NCBI GenBank assembly: GCA_963830175.1
Contig: CAWHKV010000008.1
Span: forward strand, 1 to 64,000
DNA: 64,000 nt
Direction of reading: 5' to 3'
Source: JBBRBB01 sp963830175
Lineage (GTDB): Bacteria; Bacteroidota; Bacteroidia; Chitinophagales; Chitinophagaceae
This document shows, piece after piece, positions 56,031 through 64,000 of this stretch. The position numbers and the translations under genes are program-made. The notes below the pieces were generated by a model. The model was given only the letters and a program-made list of their open reading frames with translations. It was not told where the DNA came from and did not search any database. How positions within the stretch are numbered: position 1 is the first letter of the stretch; every line of letters begins with the position of its first letter.

Positions 56031-56486
56031 ATGTCAAACAACAACCTTCAACATCGCAACATTGCCATTGGTGCCGATCACGCTGGTTTTCAGTATAAAT
56101 CTATCTTATCTGTTTGGTTAAAAGAAAATGGGTATGAAGTGAAAGACCTCGGCACATACTCCGAAGAATCTGTTGACTATCCTGATTTTGCGCACCCTGT
56201 AGCTGAAGCTGTTGAAAAAGGCGAAGCAGATTTTGGAATTTTAATTTGCGGGTCTGCTAATGGTGTCGCCATTACCGCCAACAAGCACCAGCAAATTCGT
56301 GCCGGCATCAGTTGGAATACGGAAGTGGCTAAATTAATACGGCAACATAACAATGCAAATATTATTTGCATTCCCGCCAGGTTTGTTACAAGCGATGTTG
56401 CTATAGGCATGCTGCAACTTTTCTTAGAGACCCCTTTTGAGGGCGGCAGGCACCAGAACAGGGTAAATAAAATGCAATGCATGTAG
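56031..56486 (+). CDS. rpiB: Ribose-5-phosphate isomerase B
   Basis: 151 residues from the ATG at 56031; upstream in-frame sequence lacks family character. IAIGADHAGFQYK (Asp16, His17), VDYPDFAHPVAEAVEKGEAD, the catalytic Cys73 in ILICGSANGVAITANK, and RQHNNANIICIPAR (His106 region) identify RpiB. It interconverts ribose-5-phosphate and ribulose-5-phosphate in the pentose phosphate pathway. Probably co-transcribed with tatC. Confidence 0.93.
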   Translation: MSNNNLQHRNIAIGADHAGFQYKSILSVWLKENGYEVKDLGTYSEESVDYPDFAHPVAEAVEKGEADFGILICGSANGVAITANKHQQIRAGISWNTEVAKLIRQHNNANIICIPARFVTSDVAIGMLQLFLETPFEGGRHQNRVNKMQCM

Positions 56487-56624
56487 TATTTAATTCTCTC
56501 CGGGATTTTTATAATCAGGGCAACTTTTAATATTAAGTTTTTGTAATTTAGGATTAGGACATAAACCCGGTAATCTATAACACACCGGTTTAATCCTGCT
56601 TTCTAAAAACTAAAACTTACCGCT

Positions 56625-57503
56625 ATGAAAAAGTATTTAATCATGGCAGCCTTATTAAATGGGTTTGCCATTGCTTCTTTTGCAACAATTCATGTAATAA
56701 GTGTTGCTAATTATCAATTCTCTCCCAAAACAATTAATGCGCATGTGAATGATACAATTGTATGGATTTGGAAAAATGGATCTCATACAACTACATCAAC
56801 CCAAATTCCACAGGGAGCCATGCCGTGGGATTCGCCAATAACTCAAACCAAAAAAAGATTTGGGATGATCGTTACAGTCCCCGGTATTTATAAATACAAA
56901 TGTAAACCCCACGCATCCTCTGGTATGACGGGGACAATTAATGTATCTGCTGCAAAACCTGCAGATGGAATGTATGGATTTTCCCTGTTACAGGAAACAG
57001 ACAATACCCATTTAAAATGGTTATCTGATTATAATGCTGATATTGCTTATTATAAAATAAAAAGAAGTTTGGATGGCTCAGAATTTAATGAAATAGCCAA
57101 GATAGCTGCAACAGGAAATGCTTATAGTTATACTGACAAAACCCACGTGAAATCTAGGTTCGTTTACTATATGATCGAAGCGATTTATAAGGATGGAAGT
57201 ATTCAGTATTCAGATATTAAAATGAATGTTCGAAAGACTTCACCTGCCCTTATTACAAATATTAGCCCTAACCCCGTTACCAGCCCCGGTCACCTCATGC
57301 TAACTTTTAATGCTGACAAAGATGGCCAGTTGCTTGTACAATTATTAAATGCCTCGGGTGTTGTTGTAAAGCAGGTAAGCATGCAGGCAGTTGCAGGTGT
57401 TAATAGTGGTCATTTACATTTAGGAAATTTAAAACCGGGAACCTATTACCTTCAATGTGCCATAGGCAAACAATCAGAAAAACATACTGTTATATTCCAA
57501 TAG
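56625..57503 (+). CDS. Secreted cupredoxin with T9SS type A sorting domain
   Basis: 292 residues. Signal peptide (LLNGFAIASFA), then a plastocyanin-like domain at about 21-108 with a full type-1 copper set: His54 (NGSHTTTS), Cys93 and His96 (YKCKPHASSGM), Met101. A FnIII-like linker follows (LLQETDNTHLKWLSDYNADI). The T9SS type A sorting domain is NISPNPVTSPGHLMLTFNAD, LLVQLLNASGVVVKQ, KPGTYYLQCAIGKQ. It would be an extracellular electron carrier or copper binder exported by T9SS. A strong terminator follows at 57523. Confidence 0.88.
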   Translation: MKKYLIMAALLNGFAIASFATIHVISVANYQFSPKTINAHVNDTIVWIWKNGSHTTTSTQIPQGAMPWDSPITQTKKRFGMIVTVPGIYKYKCKPHASSGMTGTINVSAAKPADGMYGFSLLQETDNTHLKWLSDYNADIAYYKIKRSLDGSEFNEIAKIAATGNAYSYTDKTHVKSRFVYYMIEAIYKDGSIQYSDIKMNVRKTSPALITNISPNPVTSPGHLMLTFNADKDGQLLVQLLNASGVVVKQVSMQAVAGVNSGHLHLGNLKPGTYYLQCAIGKQSEKHTVIFQ

Positions 57504-57522
57504 TTTTTTACAAACAAACGGC

Positions 57523-57551
57523 AAACCCCTGAAAATTTGCAGGGGTTTTTT
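57523..57551 (+). terminator. Rho-independent terminator of the cupredoxin gene
   Basis: The stem is AAACCCCTG / CAGGGGTTT (9 bp, 8-base loop), followed by a T-rich tract. Confidence 0.85.
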
Positions 57552-57575
57552 ATTATATATTTTAACATTATTTCC

Positions 57576-59756
57576 ATGAATGGTAATTTGATTAAAAGAA
57601 AATCGATCATTTCGTTTTCACTTGTTATTATTTGTTTCAATGTGCTTTCACAAGAACCTTTGTACGACTATGTAATCTTCAATAATAGTAGAATGCAGGG
57701 AGGCTATTTTTTTTCGCAGGTAATTAATACTTCTCCATCTTTCATTATTCATTACAATAAAAGACTGCCCGTAAATGAACGGTCGTTTCAGACACCCGGA
57801 AATTCTTTATCACTTGAATATATTAATGGGAAGAAAGGCTATTGGCAGGCAAATGTTTACAGGCAACAAATAAGAGGGCAGGATCAATTTAAAAATTTCA
57901 ATGCGCTTTCTTTTTTTGTGCAGGATAATTCCATTCAAAAAGGCAGCGGACTTCCATCTGTTCAACTAATTTTTAAAGACAGTTCCTATTCATTTCCTGT
58001 ACCATTCACTTTTCTTCAAAACAATACCTGGCAAAGGGTTGTAATTCCAATTGATTCATTTTCTGTTTTAAAAACAGCAGATGCATCCGATATAATTGGA
58101 ATGGCGTTTAGTCAACATGGAGAAGATGAAAAAAAGTATAACCTGAATATTGATGATATTGAACTAAGCACAAATGAAATTTTATACCTGCCTGTATTTC
58201 AGCCTAAAATTTTATCTGCCAAAGGGTACGCGAAACACGTAGATGTTCAATGGGCAACGGTAACAGATACCTCTGTTAAATACATTAAAATTTACCGGTC
58301 ACAAGACAGTATCAATTATAAGCCTGTGGGTATTCAGCTTCCGTTTTTGAACAGGTATACTGACTATACCGGAGCACCCGGTCATACATATTTTTATAAA
58401 ATTTCATCTCTAAATAAAGCTTATGTTGAATCGCCCATGTCTTCATTCGTTTCCGCTTCAACCCGCCTTATGAATGATGATGAATTAGTATCAATGGTGC
58501 AACAAGCGGCATTCAGATATTACTGGGAAGGTGCTGAAAAAATAAGCGGACTTTCAAAAGAAAATATACCCGGCCGGCATAACATGATTGCCACAGGTGC
58601 ATCAGGCTTTGGCATTCTTGCAATATTGGCAGGTATAGAAAATAATTTTATTACACGGGAGCAGGGAATTGAAAGATTTACCAGGATTGTAAATTTTTTG
58701 CAAAGTGCCGAAACATTTCACGGTGCATTTTCGCATTTTATTGATGCACCTTCAAAAAAAGTAGAACCCTTTTTTGGTCCAAGAGATAATGGTGGAGACC
58801 TGGTTGAAACATCTTTTTTATTACAGGGTCTATTAGCTGCACGCGCCTATTTTTCCGGAAGCGATGAAGCAGAAACGCATATAAGAAATACCATTACGCA
58901 AATCTGGCAACGGGTGGAATGGAGCTGGTACAAACAATTTAATGATAGTAAATTTTTATACTGGCATTGGTCTCCCGATAAAACATGGGTCATAAACCAT
59001 AAGCTTATCGGGTTTAATGAGGCAATGGTTACCTACCTGCTGGCAATCGCTTCACCAACCTATGCTGTTGATGCAAACATGTATTATTCCGGTTGGGCGA
59101 GCACAGACACAATAGCGCAGCAATACCGCGAAAACTGGGGGCAAACAAAAGAAGGCAGTATGTATGCAAACGGTAATTCTTATTATGGACAAAAATTAGA
59201 TGTTGGCGTGTCTAATGGTGGTCCACTTTTCTTTACACATTACTCATATCTCGGTTTCGATCCGCATATGATCACTGATTTATACACCAATTATTTTACC
59301 AATAACCAGGCGATTGCAAAGATCAATCATGCCTATTGCGTTGATAATTCAAATCATTATGCAGGATATAGCGACAGTTGCTGGGGACTAACCGCCAGCG
59401 ATGGCCCTTTTCATTATGCTGCCAACGAACCGGTGCCGCGGAAGGATGATGGCAAAATTGCTCCAACCGGCGCAATCAGTTCATTTCCATATACACCTGA
59501 AGAATCCCTGAAAGCCCTGAAAAATTATTATAATAATTATGGTTCTTTTTTATGGGGGGAGTATGGTTTTCGGGATGCTTTTAACCTGACAGATAACTGG
59601 TGCTCAGAAATTTATATGGGGTTAAACCAGTCACCTATGGTGGTAATGATAGAAAATTATCGCACCGGGCTTCTATGGAAATTATTTATGAGTGATGCAG
59701 ATATCCAGCAAGGCTTACAAAAATTAAATAATGAAACAGAAAGGAGAAAATTTTAA
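57576..59756 (+). CDS. GH144-type glucoamylase-family protein (probable beta-1,2-glucanase)
   Basis: 726 residues from the ATG at 57576 (MNGNLIKRKSIISFSLVIIC), a signal peptide. About 30-190 form a carbohydrate-binding-like beta domain (LSFFVQDNSIQKGSGLPSVQ, IIGMAFSQHGEDEKKYNLNI) and about 190-290 a FnIII-like domain. The catalytic (alpha/alpha)6 region runs from about 300: FRYYWEGAEKISGLSKENIP, IATGASGFGILAILAG, AFSHFIDAP, GGDLVETSFLLQGLLAARAY, WSPDKTWVINHKLIGFNEAM, YLGFDPHMITDLYTNYFTNN, WGLTASDGP and NLTDNWCSEIYMGLNQSPMV. This matches the putative glucoamylase family that contains GH144 endo-beta-1,2-glucanases, first described in Chitinophaga. Substrate is inferred from the family. Confidence 0.85.
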   Translation: MNGNLIKRKSIISFSLVIICFNVLSQEPLYDYVIFNNSRMQGGYFFSQVINTSPSFIIHYNKRLPVNERSFQTPGNSLSLEYINGKKGYWQANVYRQQIRGQDQFKNFNALSFFVQDNSIQKGSGLPSVQLIFKDSSYSFPVPFTFLQNNTWQRVVIPIDSFSVLKTADASDIIGMAFSQHGEDEKKYNLNIDDIELSTNEILYLPVFQPKILSAKGYAKHVDVQWATVTDTSVKYIKIYRSQDSINYKPVGIQLPFLNRYTDYTGAPGHTYFYKISSLNKAYVESPMSSFVSASTRLMNDDELVSMVQQAAFRYYWEGAEKISGLSKENIPGRHNMIATGASGFGILAILAGIENNFITREQGIERFTRIVNFLQSAETFHGAFSHFIDAPSKKVEPFFGPRDNGGDLVETSFLLQGLLAARAYFSGSDEAETHIRNTITQIWQRVEWSWYKQFNDSKFLYWHWSPDKTWVINHKLIGFNEAMVTYLLAIASPTYAVDANMYYSGWASTDTIAQQYRENWGQTKEGSMYANGNSYYGQKLDVGVSNGGPLFFTHYSYLGFDPHMITDLYTNYFTNNQAIAKINHAYCVDNSNHYAGYSDSCWGLTASDGPFHYAANEPVPRKDDGKIAPTGAISSFPYTPEESLKALKNYYNNYGSFLWGEYGFRDAFNLTDNWCSEIYMGLNQSPMVVMIENYRTGLLWKLFMSDADIQQGLQKLNNETERRKF

Positions 59757-59774
59757 TGTAAAGCCTGTTAATTT

Positions 59775-59790
59775 GGTAACTTTAGTTACC
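59775..59790. promoter_or_regulatory. 16-base perfect palindrome before the TPR gene
   Basis: GGTAACTTTAGTTACC is a perfect inverted repeat 14 bases ahead of the ATG at 59805. It contains TAACTTTA, one base off a Bacteroidota -7 box, so it could be an operator over a promoter. Chance is possible. Confidence 0.35.
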
Positions 59791-59804
59791 TAATGACCTA
59801 AACC

Positions 59805-61550
59805 ATGAGAACCTATATTTTTATAGCTTTTGCAGCTATTATACTTGCATCTTTCATCAATAAAAATTACAAACAGTCTAATACATACTCACCTGCTGCA
59901 AAGGAGGCGGAGTTAAATTACAAATCGCGTTTTGCCATTGGTTGTCAACCCGATCTTACCTTGTTTGATTTCGCTGACAGCGCGAATTTTATTCCGCTAT
60001 TAAGTGGGTGGGGAAATTATCGAATGCCCGTAACTGTTTCTAATGACAGTGCAAACATATATTTTCAGCAGGGCATAAATTTGTTTTACGGGTTTCATGT
60101 AATTGAAGCATTGGCTTCTTTTGAAAAAGCCATTCATTTCGATAAAAATTTCGCCATGGCATACTGGGGAAAAGCATTAGCCTTTGGCCCAAATATTAAT
60201 GACTTTGAATACAATGCAACACCCGAAGCTTTAGATGCAATTAAACAGGCAATCGCACTATGCGGCAATTGCACACCACTTGAAAGGGCATTAATTAAGG
60301 CCCAGAATGTTAGGTACTCTGCAGATACAACCGAAACCCGGGCACACCTAAACCAGTTGTATGTAGACGCTATGAAACAAGTTCATGAAGATTTTCCTGG
60401 AAGCCCTGATGCAGGCAGCAATTATGCCGATGCCCTTATGCTACAACATCCCTGGGATTTGTACGACCGGAATTATAAACCTAAACCATGGACACCTGCT
60501 ATTGTTGAAGTTCTTGAAAGTTTAGTTCATCAATTTTCTGAACATCCTGGCGCAAATCATTTATATATTCATGCAGTTGAAGGATCTGATCATCCTGAAA
60601 AAGGCCTGGTGGTTGCCAACAGGCTGGGAGCTATGATGCCGGGTGTTTCGCACCTTGTGCATATGCCATCGCACATTTACATTCGTTCAGGGTTTTATAA
60701 AGAGGGTGTTGATGTTAATGTAAGTGCAGTAAAAGGGTATGAAGATTATGCCTCAAAATTTCCTGCAGTAAACAATAATATTTTTCTTTACCTGTTGCAC
60801 AACCTGCATATGGAAGCAAGCTGCGCAAATATGGATGCGCGTTATAAGGATGCACTTAATATTTCTGAAGACACTCGAAAAAGTTGTGACACTTCTTTTT
60901 TGGGTCTGCCCGGGCTTTACGGTGTAGTATCTCAAAATATTTACATGACACCATTCTTAACACAAATACGTTTTGGTAAATGGGATGAAGTATTGAATGA
61001 GCCTGAAATACCTGAGAGATTTGTTTATGCGCATGCCTTGTGGCATTATGGACGCGGACTGGCATACGCAAGAAAACATCAGTTTGAAAAAGCAGACGAC
61101 GAACTTGTGTCTTTCAGAAAAAATTTGGATAATTCACAGCTTCAGGAACATGCACCTGCTTTTAACCCCGGCATTGCGCCATTGAACATTGCCGAAAAAA
61201 TTTTACAGGGTGTAATTGCGCAGGAAAAAGCTCAGCAGAACCGGGCAATTTCTTTTTTTAAAGAAGCAGTTTATCTTGAGGATGGGATACTGTACAATGA
61301 ACCACGAGACTGGCCACATCCTACTCGTCAATACCTCGGAGATGCGTTGCTTAAAAACGAGAAATATGCTGATGCGGAAAAAATTTATCGCGAAGACCTT
61401 GACATAAATCCTAAGAATGGATGGTCTTTAACCGGGCTTTCAAATGCATTATTTATGCAGGGTAAAAAAAGAGAAGCGGCGGAAATTAACGCGGAGGCTA
61501 AAAAAGCATTAGAAAGAACGGACGTACAAATTACTGCATCTGTTTTTTAA
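59805..61550 (+). CDS. Exported TPR-repeat protein with conserved His motifs
   Basis: 581 residues. Signal or anchor segment (YIFIAFAAIILASF), then helical TPR-like repeats: GFHVIEALASFEKAIHFDKN, MAYWGKALAFGPNINDFEYN, YADAEKIYREDLDINPKNGW, LSNALFMQGKKREAAE. The central part carries His-rich motifs (GANHLYIHAVEGSDHPEKGL and HLVHMPSHIYIRSG) that recur in related Bacteroidota TPR proteins and could bind a metal. No enzyme family is recognised. A periplasmic or outer-membrane location is likely. A perfect palindrome precedes the start. Confidence 0.7.
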   Translation: MRTYIFIAFAAIILASFINKNYKQSNTYSPAAKEAELNYKSRFAIGCQPDLTLFDFADSANFIPLLSGWGNYRMPVTVSNDSANIYFQQGINLFYGFHVIEALASFEKAIHFDKNFAMAYWGKALAFGPNINDFEYNATPEALDAIKQAIALCGNCTPLERALIKAQNVRYSADTTETRAHLNQLYVDAMKQVHEDFPGSPDAGSNYADALMLQHPWDLYDRNYKPKPWTPAIVEVLESLVHQFSEHPGANHLYIHAVEGSDHPEKGLVVANRLGAMMPGVSHLVHMPSHIYIRSGFYKEGVDVNVSAVKGYEDYASKFPAVNNNIFLYLLHNLHMEASCANMDARYKDALNISEDTRKSCDTSFLGLPGLYGVVSQNIYMTPFLTQIRFGKWDEVLNEPEIPERFVYAHALWHYGRGLAYARKHQFEKADDELVSFRKNLDNSQLQEHAPAFNPGIAPLNIAEKILQGVIAQEKAQQNRAISFFKEAVYLEDGILYNEPRDWPHPTRQYLGDALLKNEKYADAEKIYREDLDINPKNGWSLTGLSNALFMQGKKREAAEINAEAKKALERTDVQITASVF

Positions 61551-61554
61551 CCCG

Positions 61555-62649
61555 TTAATCATCGTTCATTCCGGGCGTCTTATGAATTTTTGAAACGCTG
61601 TAATGCAAGGTTTGTTTTAGTTGTGCTTTGGTTACCTGGCCCATGTTACGGCAGCGTGTAAATTGTGGCTGGTTAAAATGCTGCGCTAATTCTTCCCGTA
61701 ACTGTTGAATTTTTTCTGGTTTAGAAATGCTATCGAATTGCATAATATCTAACAACTCCTTCATGCGGTAACGGCTGCTTACCAAACGCACTGCCATCAT
61801 TGTTCTTTCCTCTGCCTGGTATTGCGCTATACTTTCTTTGTCAAGATGATTCGTAGCAAGGTCTACATAAGCCTTGTTGTCTTTAAAAAATTGGGGCAGG
61901 TACATGTTTTTCTTTCCTTCGTAACTCTGTTGATCAAAGTCTATGGCACGCATGCGGTATTGAAAATCTTCTATATCGGGCGTTATACTTACTACAAAAT
62001 TGTAGCTGCGCATATCGCCAAGCAGGCGAACAAAACAACGCTCATTAAACTTTACAAATTCTTTTGCGATTCTTATAACATTGGTTTCTGTATTCGACAA
62101 ATGGTTTTTAATAAAATCATCTCCGGGAATACCTGCAATATGCTCTTCTATTAAAGTTGTGTAATGAGTGTAAAACAACATTCGGTTTGGTGAAAGCAGG
62201 TGTTCAAACTCAAGACCGTACACCCTGCTGGCATCAGCCTGTTTTATGTAATAATGGTCGTAATTATCATTGAATTTATTTACAATTCTTATTCTGAATG
62301 GCTGGCTGTTTCCAAAACTGCAAAAGTCTATGCGTGCCACATCTAGATGATCAATAAAACTCAGGTCGCCTTCTGTTCTTAAGGTTGCATACATTTTAAT
62401 GAGGCTTTGCCTCAGGTATTCCCAATCGCGCATATCGTAAGAGACCGTTTCCCAAAGGGTGTCTTTACCCTGTTTATCTTTTAAAGGGCGGGCGTAGGTA
62501 AAATGCAGTAAGTTATTATATGCTACAGGTAATGGAATTTCTCTTCCATATTTTACCAGGTATTGGCGCAATGAACCATTTACCGAAAAAATAGGTTTTT
62601 TCTGCAGGGGGTGCGAAAGCTTTTCATTTTCATCAGGTAATGTTAACAT
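61555..62649 (-). CDS. Unknown protein with an aminoglycoside-phosphotransferase/kinase-like pattern
   Basis: 364 residues, no signal peptide, probably cytoplasmic. No named family is recognised, but the order of residues suggests a protein-kinase-like fold. Lys136 in HYYIKQADA (beta-3 Lys), Glu147/Glu149 in YGLEFEH, a hinge-like LIEEHIAGIPG, then LLGDMRSYNFVV (Asp212...Asn217, compare HGDxHxxN) and MRAIDFDQQSYEG (Asp237-Phe-Asp239, compare the DFG position). The His before Gly-Asp is replaced by Leu. Substrate unknown. It lies 14 bases after the DUF2130 gene, on the same strand and likely co-transcribed. Confidence 0.5.
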   Translation of the reverse strand: MLTLPDENEKLSHPLQKKPIFSVNGSLRQYLVKYGREIPLPVAYNNLLHFTYARPLKDKQGKDTLWETVSYDMRDWEYLRQSLIKMYATLRTEGDLSFIDHLDVARIDFCSFGNSQPFRIRIVNKFNDNYDHYYIKQADASRVYGLEFEHLLSPNRMLFYTHYTTLIEEHIAGIPGDDFIKNHLSNTETNVIRIAKEFVKFNERCFVRLLGDMRSYNFVVSITPDIEDFQYRMRAIDFDQQSYEGKKNMYLPQFFKDNKAYVDLATNHLDKESIAQYQAEERTMMAVRLVSSRYRMKELLDIMQFDSISKPEKIQQLREELAQHFNQPQFTRCRNMGQVTKAQLKQTLHYSVSKIHKTPGMNDD

Positions 62650-62663
62650 GGATATTGCAAAAT

Positions 62664-63914
62664 TTAATCTTCCAATTCTTTGTTGTTGCCATCTTCAAGC
62701 AAATTTAAATTTACTTCAGAGCCGGCAATGCCTTCTACAGAGCCGCGAATCTGTGCTGCGCTCAAGAGCACCCGTTCTAATTGCTTTTCTCTTGCCTTCC
62801 AAAGTTTTTCCATGGCTTCCCGTTCTTTATGAATGCTCATGCGCATGTTTAAAAAACCTTCTCTAATCGCCTTCCACTGTTCGTTAAATTCATTACCGGT
62901 AAGGTAGTCGTATAACATATGCATTTTATCGCCTTTACCATCCTGGCTTTTTGTAATGGCAAACACTTTTTGTATGCTGGTACGTAAAACCATAGCAAGG
63001 CTTGTAACTTCTGCAAAGGTGCAGATATACACGCCATCTTTTTCTCCGAAGCGTTGCATATCTTTTGGTAGAACCTGCGTTACAATTACTGCAATATCTG
63101 CCCCCGTTGTACGCATGTCGTGCTTAAGCTTTTCTATCCAGTCTGCAGAAAAGGTGGCCGTTCTTTTGCTTTCATAAATAATTTTTCCGCACTCGTTTCC
63201 AAATGGGTTGCAAACTGTTTGAATACAGTCTGCCCCACGCACTCCTTTACCAACGGGTACTATTTTATCAAAAGGAAAGGTTTGATGTAAAATATTTTCT
63301 AATGCAATCTCCTGCACCTCACCCTGCAACTGCATACTTCCCTGTTCTGCCTTTCTGCGCATTTCTTCTGCAAGCTTTTTCTGGTCTTCGAGTTGCTTGT
63401 CTTTCTCTGCCATTTTAAGGCTGAATTCATTTTGCAATTGCTGAACTCTTTGTTCTTCAATTCTTCTTATTTCTGCCACCATTTTTACGCGCTCTTCATT
63501 TATTTTTTTCTGCGCGTTAATTTCCATTTCTTCTTCTCTTGTTTTAAAAGCCTGCTCTTTTTGCAAAAATTCCAGCTCTTTTTTTCGTGCTTCTTTTAGC
63601 TTCTCTTCTTTTTCTGATTCTGATTGTTTTAATAATTGCAACTGGTTCTCATAATCTGTGCTGATGCTTTTTCTAAGCTTTGTTTGCAGATCAGCTTCCA
63701 GCTGTTTTTTTTCTTCTTTCAACCGCTGTTCTATTTCAACATCTTTTGCGTGCAATAATTTTTGCATCTGGCTTTCTTTCACTTTAAACTCTTCTTCTTT
63801 CTTTGCCTGCCAGTCTTTCGCCTTGGCATTTAATTCTTTTTGCACTTCATCCCTAAAGGCATCGGTCGGTTGAAATTCGTAGTTGCATTTAGGACATGTT
63901 ATTAATCCGGGCAT
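62664..63914 (-). CDS. DUF2130 protein: coiled coil plus PD-(D/E)XK nuclease-like domain
   Basis: 416 residues from the ATG at 63914 (MPGLITCPKCNYEFQPTDAF), which starts with a CxxC zinc-ribbon-like element. A long charged coiled coil follows (about 20-190), then a conserved C-terminal domain with IALENILHQTFPFD, GVRGADCIQTV (Asp229) and CGKIIYESKRT (Glu248, Lys250), a PD-(D/E)XK-type arrangement. DIAVIVTQVLPKDM and the C-terminal MRMSIHKEREAMEKLWK helix are typical of DUF2130. The family is uncharacterised; DNA or RNA cleavage is a fold-based guess. The kinase-like gene follows after 14 bases. Confidence 0.8.
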   Translation of the reverse strand: MPGLITCPKCNYEFQPTDAFRDEVQKELNAKAKDWQAKKEEEFKVKESQMQKLLHAKDVEIEQRLKEEKKQLEADLQTKLRKSISTDYENQLQLLKQSESEKEEKLKEARKKELEFLQKEQAFKTREEEMEINAQKKINEERVKMVAEIRRIEEQRVQQLQNEFSLKMAEKDKQLEDQKKLAEEMRRKAEQGSMQLQGEVQEIALENILHQTFPFDKIVPVGKGVRGADCIQTVCNPFGNECGKIIYESKRTATFSADWIEKLKHDMRTTGADIAVIVTQVLPKDMQRFGEKDGVYICTFAEVTSLAMVLRTSIQKVFAITKSQDGKGDKMHMLYDYLTGNEFNEQWKAIREGFLNMRMSIHKEREAMEKLWKAREKQLERVLLSAAQIRGSVEGIAGSEVNLNLLEDGNNKELED

Positions 63915-63947
63915 AAATAATTTTTTAAGGATCACACTAATGTAAAT

Positions 63948-63978
63948 AAAAAACCTTCCTTAAAAGCAGGAAGGTTTT
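63948..63978 (-). terminator. Terminator downstream of the partial tRNA
   Basis: Inverted repeat AAAACCTTCCT (63950-63960) / AGGAAGGTTTT (63968-63978) with a 7-base loop. On the minus strand it is followed by a T-tract and lies just after the tRNA 3' end. Confidence 0.65.
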
Positions 63979-63981
63979 AGG

Positions 63982-64000
63982 TGCGGAAGAGGAGATTCGA
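63982..64000 (-). tRNA. Partial tRNA, 3' end only
   Basis: On the minus strand the last 19 bases read TCGAATCTCCTCTTCCGCA: most of a T-loop (TTCGAAT minus its first T), a T-stem strand CTCCT, acceptor strand CTTCCGC and discriminator A, followed by CCT rather than an encoded CCA. The matching 5' acceptor would be GCGGAAG, as in tRNA-Leu or tRNA-Gly. Identity cannot be set because the rest lies outside the window. Confidence 0.5.

Noticed and set aside
1..64000. Insertion sequences and ribosomal RNA
   Set aside because: No transposase reading frame, IS-type terminal repeats or rRNA-like sequence was recognised on either strand.

Overview
The window is chromosomal DNA from a Bacteroidota bacterium, most likely a member of the Chitinophagaceae. 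Supporting this are several proteins with type IX secretion (T9SS) C-terminal sorting domains, Bacteroidota-style TAnnTTTG promoter boxes, a type-2 PyrF, a GH144-type glucanase (a family I associate with Chitinophaga), very short SD-poor leaders, and giant secreted beta-rich proteins. No ribosomal RNA, integrase or phage structural gene is visible. One partial tRNA sits on the right edge.

Layout. 1-5.5 kb: an exopolysaccharide region with a GT2 fragment, two GT4 glycosyltransferases, a WcaF-type acetyltransferase, VanZ, and a short exosortase on the opposite strand. It is interrupted at 2708-3661 by an array of palindromic repeats that contains a GxxExxY protein with a PD-(D/E)XK nuclease signature. 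5.9-36.2 kb: a surface-protein island. It holds one intact T9SS protein, three tandem fibre-like paralogs with a conserved shaft and unrelated C-terminal tips, and three very large T9SS adhesin-like loci. It also holds three tiny proteins with a signal peptide and a C-terminal P-[IF]-D-[GD]-G / transmembrane / basic tail, which look like exosortase substrates. 36.5-38.4 kb: a pair of paralogous outer-membrane-barrel proteins. 38.5-64 kb: mostly housekeeping and metabolism. This part has ssb, an L,D-transpeptidase-like protein, an Ldh-family dehydrogenase, a GH16 lipoprotein, aroK, a delta-60 repeat T9SS protein, glutaryl-CoA dehydrogenase, kynureninase, an SDR, pyrF, a glycerophosphodiesterase and an SRAP protein. 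These are followed by a CNNM/CorC protein, tatC, rpiB, a T9SS cupredoxin, a GH144-type enzyme, a TPR protein, a kinase-fold-like protein and a DUF2130 nuclease-like protein.

How the genes fit together. The left part looks like an envelope and surface-display module: polysaccharide synthesis, an exosortase with candidate short substrates, and giant T9SS cargo. Two of the three short proteins lie directly downstream of a giant T9SS gene. The right part carries two steps of tryptophan/lysine catabolism (kynureninase, glutaryl-CoA dehydrogenase) and beta-glucan hydrolysis (GH16, GH144).

Sequence quality. Many genes carry single-base frameshifts that are repaired by adding or removing one base, often in a short homopolymer. 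They are sparse in 38-64 kb and very dense in 20.9-23.8 kb and 29.8-32.4 kb. I read most as consensus errors, but true decay of the giant adhesins cannot be excluded. Frameshifted loci are given as one spanning entry, plus entries for the larger readable pieces.
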